From an uncultured Collinsella sp. (lineage in GTDB: Bacteria; Actinomycetota; Coriobacteriia; Coriobacteriales; Coriobacteriaceae), in assembly GCA_902465015.1 (NCBI GenBank), contig CABQLK010000058.1:1-10463 (forward strand): DNA of 10,463 bases. The letters are read 5' to 3'. A program made the position numbers and the translations under genes. Positions 7,100 through 10,463 of this stretch are shown piece after piece. The notes beneath the pieces were generated by a model. The model did not search any database. It saw nothing but the letters and a program-made list of their open reading frames with translations, and had not been told where the DNA came from. The first letter of the stretch is position 1. Each line of letters opens with the position of its first letter.

Positions 7100-8212
7100 A
7101 TGGCAAAGGTAAAAATCAGCGACGTCGCGCGCGAGGCCGGGGTTTCGTTGGGCACGGTTTCCAACGCGCTCAACCACCCCGAAAAGCTGCGCCCCGAGAC
7201 CCTCAAGCTCATCAACGAGACCATCAATCGCCTTGGCTACCTGCCCAATCAAAGCGCCCGTCAGCTCGCGGGCGGCGCCACCAAGTCCTTTGGCCTGGTG
7301 CTCCCCCGTCTCGATCACGGCTTTTCGCTCCAAATCGCCAGCGGCGCCCACAACGAGGCCCGCAAGCACGGCTACGACTTGCTCATCGCCAACGCCGATA
7401 ACGACGATATTCTCGAGGACCATTACCTGCGCTACTTTATGGGCACCCAGATGTCCGGCGTCATGGTTCAGCCCATGGCATCCCCCGACTGGCACCCCGC
7501 CATGACCAAGATGCCCGTGCCGATCGTCCATCTGGACATCCATTGCTCCGAGCCCGGCTACTACGTAGCGGCCGACAACGAGGCCCAGGGTCGCATCATT
7601 GCCGAACTCGCCATCGCCCGCGGCGCACACCATATTGTCGTCGTCGGCCGAGCAGCATTTATGCAACTCACCCTGCGCGTCCTTGGCATTCATAAGGCGC
7701 TCGCCCTGCACCCCGATATCAAGATCGAAGTCATCGACGCCGGCGAATGGAATACCGCCGCCGACGGCTACGGCATCGGCGCCCAAATCGCCGCGCGCCC
7801 CGCCGACAAACGCCCCGATTTTGTCGTCGGTCTGACCGACGTGCTGGCCTCGGGCGTCATCTCGGCGCTGGTCGACAAAGGCATCGCCGTCCCCGGGCAA
7901 GTACGCGTAGCAGGTTGCGATGGCAACCCACTCGCTTGGAGCGGATCGGTCCCGCTCACTACGGTAGCGCCCCCGGGCTACGAGATTGGCCGCAAGGGCG
8001 TTCAATTGCTCATGGAACAAATTGAGAACAAGGCCCCGGCAAAGACCAAGCACGTCCACATCGGCTCTGCAGCGCGCACTGTCACCACGGTCACGGCCAT
8101 CGAGGACATCAACCGCCAAGAACTCGTGCGGCCGTTCCTGCTGGAACGCGCCAGCACCCAGGCAAGCAGCCAGACCGACGCCACGGCCATCAACCTCGGT
8201 GCGTATCTGTAG
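7100..8212 (+). CDS. LacI/GalR family transcriptional regulator
   Basis: This 370-residue DNA-binding regulator is probably a dimer that senses a small sugar-like ligand. The HTH covers residues 5-25 (ISDVAREAGVSLGTVSNAL), followed by the hinge region RLGYLPNQSARQLAGG (44-59). The remainder is a periplasmic-binding-protein-like ligand domain, with the family pattern at VGLTDVLASGV (243-253), GIAVPGQVRVAGCDG (261-275) and PLTTVAPP (285-292). A C-terminal extension of about 30 residues (341-370) exceeds the usual core. ATG 7100 is chosen because AAAGGGG precedes it and the HTH begins at once; the frame is open far upstream only as an antisense shadow of glmS. The gene is divergent from glmS and convergent with a HAD gene, with no sugar transporter or hydrolase next to it, so its ligand and regulon cannot be named. 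glmS is a possible target. Confidence 0.93.
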   Translation: MAKVKISDVAREAGVSLGTVSNALNHPEKLRPETLKLINETINRLGYLPNQSARQLAGGATKSFGLVLPRLDHGFSLQIASGAHNEARKHGYDLLIANADNDDILEDHYLRYFMGTQMSGVMVQPMASPDWHPAMTKMPVPIVHLDIHCSEPGYYVAADNEAQGRIIAELAIARGAHHIVVVGRAAFMQLTLRVLGIHKALALHPDIKIEVIDAGEWNTAADGYGIGAQIAARPADKRPDFVVGLTDVLASGVISALVDKGIAVPGQVRVAGCDGNPLAWSGSVPLTTVAPPGYEIGRKGVQLLMEQIENKAPAKTKHVHIGSAARTVTTVTAIEDINRQELVRPFLLERASTQASSQTDATAINLGAYL

Positions 8213-8238
8213 CACGCCCGCAAGTATGCTAAGTCGCC

Positions 8239-8286
8239 GCTCAAGCAAAAGGGGCCCGACCATTGCCGGACCCCTTTTGCTTGAGC
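8239..8286. terminator. bidirectional terminator between the lacI-family and HAD genes
   Basis: A 20-position stem (8239-8258 with 8267-8286) has an 8-base loop and one mismatch, C8255 with A8270. That mismatch becomes G-U in minus-strand RNA. The stem contains AAAAGGGG and CCCCTTTT, so each direction has a GC hairpin followed by four U residues. It lies 26 bases after the lacI-family stop and 39 bases after the HAD stop. Confidence 0.88.
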
Positions 8287-8325
8287 GCAAACGTGGGCAA
8301 TTGCTCGTTTCAACGCCGCAATTGT

Positions 8326-8976
8326 CTAGCGCACGGCCTTGACCGCCGCCGCCAGATCGAACAGCGTATCGAGCACGGCCTCGCAGCCATCCACCACGTC
8401 CTGCGGCAGCGGCACGATATCGGGGACGGCGAAGACATGGCATCCGGCCGTGATGCCCGAGACGCAGCCGTTGCGCGAATCCTCGACCACGGCACATTCC
8501 TCGGGAGCAAAGCCCGCGCGCTCGCAGGCGAGCAGATACATCTCGGGGTCGGGCTTGCCGTGCACGACGTCCTCGCCACACGTTACCGTTTCAAACTTGT
8601 CAAAAAGACCGACCATCTTAAGGTTGCGCTCGGCCGTAACGAGGCGCGACGACGTCGCTAGACCCACGTGATAGCCCGCAGCCAGCAGCTCGTCTAGGCA
8701 CTCGGCGGCACCGGCCTTAAGTTCCAGTTCGGTCTTGACCATCTCGTCGCGAATCTCCTTGTGGCGACGATAGATCGCCTCGGTGGTTTCATGGCTGCCA
8801 TAATGCTTATCAAGGATGTCCATAACATCGGGCAGCGTGCGGCCGATAAACTGATGGATCAGCGCTTCATCAATCGCGAGCCCCAGCTCAGCGGCGCCTG
8901 CCTTCCAGGCCTTAATCCCCAAACGCTCGGTATCGACCAGCGTTCCATCCATGTCAAAAATAACAGCCTTGATCAT
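8326..8976 (-). CDS. HAD-superfamily hydrolase, beta-phosphoglucomutase/phosphatase-like
   Basis: This 216-residue cytoplasmic enzyme uses an aspartyl-phosphate intermediate. All four HAD motifs are present: FDMDGTLVDTE (7-17) with nucleophile D8 and acid/base D10, ATSS (107-110), GKPDP (140-144) with K141, and VVEDSRNG (163-170) with the Mg-binding acidic pair. A helical cap between residues 17 and 85 places it in subclass I with beta-phosphoglucomutases, phosphoglycolate phosphatases and small sugar-phosphate phosphatases. Sequence alone does not choose between mutase and phosphatase. ATG 8976 is preferred over an upstream in-frame ATG at 9063 because motif I must lie near the N-terminus and GGGGGACC precedes it. 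The upstream part includes an A/T-rich palindrome. It is divergent from larE, with no clear functional link. Confidence 0.92.
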   Translation of the reverse strand: MIKAVIFDMDGTLVDTERLGIKAWKAGAAELGLAIDEALIHQFIGRTLPDVMDILDKHYGSHETTEAIYRRHKEIRDEMVKTELELKAGAAECLDELLAAGYHVGLATSSRLVTAERNLKMVGLFDKFETVTCGEDVVHGKPDPEMYLLACERAGFAPEECAVVEDSRNGCVSGITAGCHVFAVPDIVPLPQDVVDGCEAVLDTLFDLAAAVKAVR

Positions 8977-9036
8977 ATCGGTCCCCCATCGACTCTCGCT
9001 GTCGTATTGCCGCAACTCTACCGCATTTGGCAACTT

Positions 9037-9053
9037 GTATATAACGTATATAC
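9037..9053. promoter_or_regulatory. 17-bp A/T-rich palindrome between the HAD gene and larE
   Basis: GTATATA-ACG-TATATAC is a perfect 7-bp inverted repeat with a 3-bp spacer. It lies 61 bp upstream of the HAD start and 97 bp upstream of larE, in a window of otherwise GC-rich DNA. It could be an operator of either gene. It also contains -10-like TATATA on both strands, though no -35 sits at the right distance. Confidence 0.4.
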
Positions 9054-9085
9054 CATATTGCACTTTCGTTACACAGATAGAAGTC

Positions 9086-9115
9086 TTATGGCAAGTAACG
9101 CATTAGGATTATAGT
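9086..9115. promoter_or_regulatory. overlapping divergent -10 boxes upstream of larE and the HAD gene
   Basis: On the plus strand TATAGT (9110-9115), with TTATGG (9086-9091) 18 bp upstream, is a moderate larE promoter. It would leave a leader of roughly 28 nt before ATG 9150. On the minus strand TATAAT (9113-9108) is a perfect -10 for the HAD gene, with no good -35. Its leader would be about 125 nt and would contain the palindrome at 9037-9053. The two boxes overlap, so only one may be used at a time. Confidence 0.3.
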
Positions 9116-9149
9116 TTTCGATCGAGTACTCAACGATAAGGATCGTTTC

Positions 9150-10028
9150 ATGATTTTAGACACCACGGCACCCGCAGAGGAGCTTCAAGACAAGCTATCG
9201 GCGCTCGAACAGCTGCTTTTGGCATACGGGCGCGTGGCTATCGGGTTTTCCGGCGGCGTTGACAGCAGCTTTTTGGCCGCCGTATGCGCCCGCATCATGC
9301 CTACCAATACCCTCCTCGTCCATCTCACCACGCCGCTCATCGGCACGCCCGAGCAGGCTTCGTTTGAGCAGTCCGTTGATGGGCAGGCCAATGAGGGGCC
9401 GCATTTTAAGCTCCCCGTGCTCAATCTTTCGGTGGATCAGCTGCAGCTCCCCCAAGTAGCCTGCAACGATACTAATCGCTGCTACCACTGCAAGCACGCC
9501 GGCTTTACCGCCATCGTCAACCACGCCAAGTCGCTCGGCTTTCCCACCGTCATCGATGGCAGCAATGCAAGCGATCGCGGTGACTACCGCCCCGGCATGC
9601 GTGCGGCAGAAGAGCTCGGCGTACGCTCACCCCTTATGGAGGTCGGCTTTACCAAGGACGAAGAGCGCGAGCTGCTGCGCGCATGGGGCTATCCCGTTTG
9701 GAACCTGCCGGCGGGAGCATGTCTTGCCACCCGCGTCCCCACGGGCGAGGAGCTTACGCGCGAGAAGGTCGATTTAATCCGCGCCTGCGAGGATTACCTG
9801 CACGATCTTGATCTGGCACAGGTACGCGCGCGCTTGGTCGGCGGCTGCATGCATATCGAGGCCGCACCCGCAGATGTCGCCAAGATTGCCACCCTCGGCG
9901 GTGCCGCCGTCGACGACAAGGGCAAGACCCCGCTGCCCGCCGCTATCGAGTCCGCGCTGCGCGAGCTGGGCTGCGACCATATCTCCCCCAAGGTCACCCC
10001 CTACATTCACGGCAACATGAACCTGTAG
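9150..10028 (+). CDS. larE: ATP-dependent sacrificial sulfur transferase LarE
   Basis: LarE adenylates and then thiolates the pyridinium carboxylate that becomes the nickel-pincer cofactor of lactate racemase and related enzymes. The 292-residue length fits. The PP-loop SGGVDSS (34-40) binds ATP. NRCYHCK (109-115) gives a C-x2-C pair (C111, C114), and PAGACLATR (187-195) places C191 at the position of the sacrificial cysteine known from Lactobacillus plantarum LarE. Having all three cysteines matches the LarE subgroup described as carrying an iron-sulfur cluster that supplies the sulfur catalytically, rather than the sacrificial type. AAGGAT seven bases before ATG 9150 supports the start. No larA, larB or larC lies in the window, so its pincer partner must be elsewhere or it serves another thiolation. 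It is followed by two hairpins. Confidence 0.9.
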   Translation: MILDTTAPAEELQDKLSALEQLLLAYGRVAIGFSGGVDSSFLAAVCARIMPTNTLLVHLTTPLIGTPEQASFEQSVDGQANEGPHFKLPVLNLSVDQLQLPQVACNDTNRCYHCKHAGFTAIVNHAKSLGFPTVIDGSNASDRGDYRPGMRAAEELGVRSPLMEVGFTKDEERELLRAWGYPVWNLPAGACLATRVPTGEELTREKVDLIRACEDYLHDLDLAQVRARLVGGCMHIEAAPADVAKIATLGGAAVDDKGKTPLPAAIESALRELGCDHISPKVTPYIHGNMNL

Positions 10029-10055
10029 GTTGCGCCGTTTTACAAACGGCGCAAC
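10029..10055 (+). terminator. hairpin directly after larE
   Basis: A perfect 12-bp stem (10029-10040 with 10044-10055) has a TAC loop and starts one base after the larE stop codon. No U-tract follows, so it may protect the 3' end or slow polymerase rather than terminate alone. Confidence 0.55.
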
Positions 10056-10105
10056 TGCTCGGCGCTGCGCGGGCTCCGGACACGGCAATCTGACGTTCAA
10101 CTTCA

Positions 10106-10132
10106 CGGGCGCGACCAAAAGGTCAGCGCCCG
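10106..10132 (+). terminator. second hairpin downstream of larE, likely terminator
   Basis: CGGGCGCGACC (10106-10116) pairs with GGTC-A-GCGCCCG (10121-10132) around an AAAA loop, leaving one bulged A. CTTGTTTC follows, a weak T-rich run. It lies 78 bases after the larE stop and is the better of the two candidates for ending that transcript. Confidence 0.6.
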
Positions 10133-10204
10133 CTTGTTTCACGTCACCTTACCGCACCCGGAGACCGCTCGCTCGCATATGCTCAACCTGCACTGCGTTA
10201 ACTG

Positions 10205-10253
10205 ACCTACCAAAAAGGGACAGGTTTATTTTGGCAGGTTTTATCTGGGGAAA
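10205..10253 (+). repeat. GGGACAGG-type hairpin element, arm type A, copy A3, with 3' tail
   Basis: This copy is identical over 49 bp to A2 in the glmS-lacI gap, but in the opposite orientation. GGGACAGG is at 10217-10224, the right arm ends at 10240, and the tail runs to 10253. Sequence on either side is unrelated to that around A1 or A2. One stem position is A-C on the plus strand and G-U on the minus strand. Confidence 0.85.
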
Positions 10254-10267
10254 TATCGCGAGGCAGT

Positions 10268-10312
10268 CGCCCCTCTAGCGCCCATCTAACTTCGAGAGAC
10301 ACTAGAGGGGCG
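10268..10312. repeat. inverted repeat between repeat A3 and the broken winged-helix gene
   Basis: CGCCCCTCTAG (10268-10278) and CTAGAGGGGCG (10302-10312) are perfect 11-bp inverted arms around a 23-base spacer. The repeat lies 12 bases after the stop of the minus-strand fragment, so it could be that gene's terminator. No U-tract follows on either strand and no GGGACAGG core is present. The 10140-10204 stretch before the neighbouring repeat shows no feature. Confidence 0.5.
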
Positions 10313-10324
10313 GTCCGGCTGCAT

Positions 10325-10463
10325 CTACTTCTTCCGATATCGGCGATTGTGGCTCGTCGATGAACCCATTACCTCAATGAGTCCTTTATCTGCCATTTTT
10401 GGCAGATGGTAACGGACGGACGAATTTTGGCATTCCGTCTCTCTAAAACAATAGATTTATCTC
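10325..10463 (-). pseudogene. C-terminal winged-helix fragment, broken or running off the window edge
   Basis: The minus-strand frame ending at TAG 10325-10327 encodes RYHLPKMADKGLIEVMG followed by a short basic tail ending NRRYRKK. This looks like the last helix and wing of a winged HTH, as at the C-terminus of Fic or AlbA/Schlafen-type ATP-binding proteins. The frame is closed by TAA at 10457-10459, only 43 codons upstream, with no good start. A second minus-strand frame is open from the window edge to about 10420 and reads DKSIVLERRNAKIRPS. It would join the fragment if a frameshift lay near the tandem ACGGACGGACG at 10412-10422. A broken gene is therefore likely, but with so little sequence a chance ORF cannot be excluded. 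Confidence 0.4.

Noticed and set aside
7058..8581. 507-codon minus-strand frame opposite the lacI-family gene and reaching into the HAD gene
   Set aside because: It overlaps two well-supported genes and a terminator, and its translation shows no domain.
10030..10278. 82-codon frame downstream of larE
   Set aside because: It runs through two hairpins and repeat A3. The shared peptide LPKRDRFILAGFIWGN also appears antisense near 7001-7050 only because the repeat is the same, so it is a repeat translation and not a gene.
10268..10312. Sixth member of the GGGACAGG hairpin family
   Set aside because: The inverted arms are perfect, but the loop lacks the core and the spacing rule does not hold.

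Overview
The window is about 10.5 kb of bacterial chromosome with high GC, densely packed genes and short intergenic gaps. Codon use, the gene set and short hairpin repeats with a GGGACAGG-type loop suggest a gut Coriobacteriia member, most likely Collinsella or a close relative. This is inference from style and was not checked against a database. No phage, IS transposase, CRISPR array, tRNA or rRNA was seen.

Left to right: a small FMN nitroreductase (+, 166-687) converges on a minus-strand pair. That pair is a single-pass membrane protein of unknown function (752-1327) downstream of a regulator with a degenerate NtrC-type AAA+ core and a Fis-type HTH (1412-2629). Next is a 266-bp gap containing a long imperfect hairpin, then a YeiH-family transporter (2896-3930, -). 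A GntR/FCD regulator (4094-4825, +) is divergent from the transporter and is its likely controller. The GntR gene converges on glmS (4940-6787, -), which has a clear terminator. The 312-bp gap between glmS and a divergent LacI-family regulator (7100-8212, +) holds two GGGACAGG-type hairpins, a set of TGGTAT/ATACCA motifs near the glmS promoter, and the lacI promoter with a possible autoregulatory operator. A shared terminator separates lacI from a convergent HAD phosphatase or mutase (8326-8976, -). The HAD gene is divergent from larE (9150-10028, +), with a 17-bp palindrome between them. The right end holds terminator-like hairpins, another repeat copy and a broken C-terminal winged-helix fragment on the minus strand.

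The genes do not form one pathway. They are mostly single metabolic genes paired with local regulators. The strongest non-gene signal is a family of five intergenic hairpins. Their arms fall into three unrelated sequences, yet each pairs with itself, and a GGG(A/G)C(A/G)GG core sits at the same offset from the hairpin axis in every copy. Three copies share arms and a one-sided tail, and two of these are identical over 49 bp. They behave like REP or MITE-like elements placed at gene ends and between divergent promoters.
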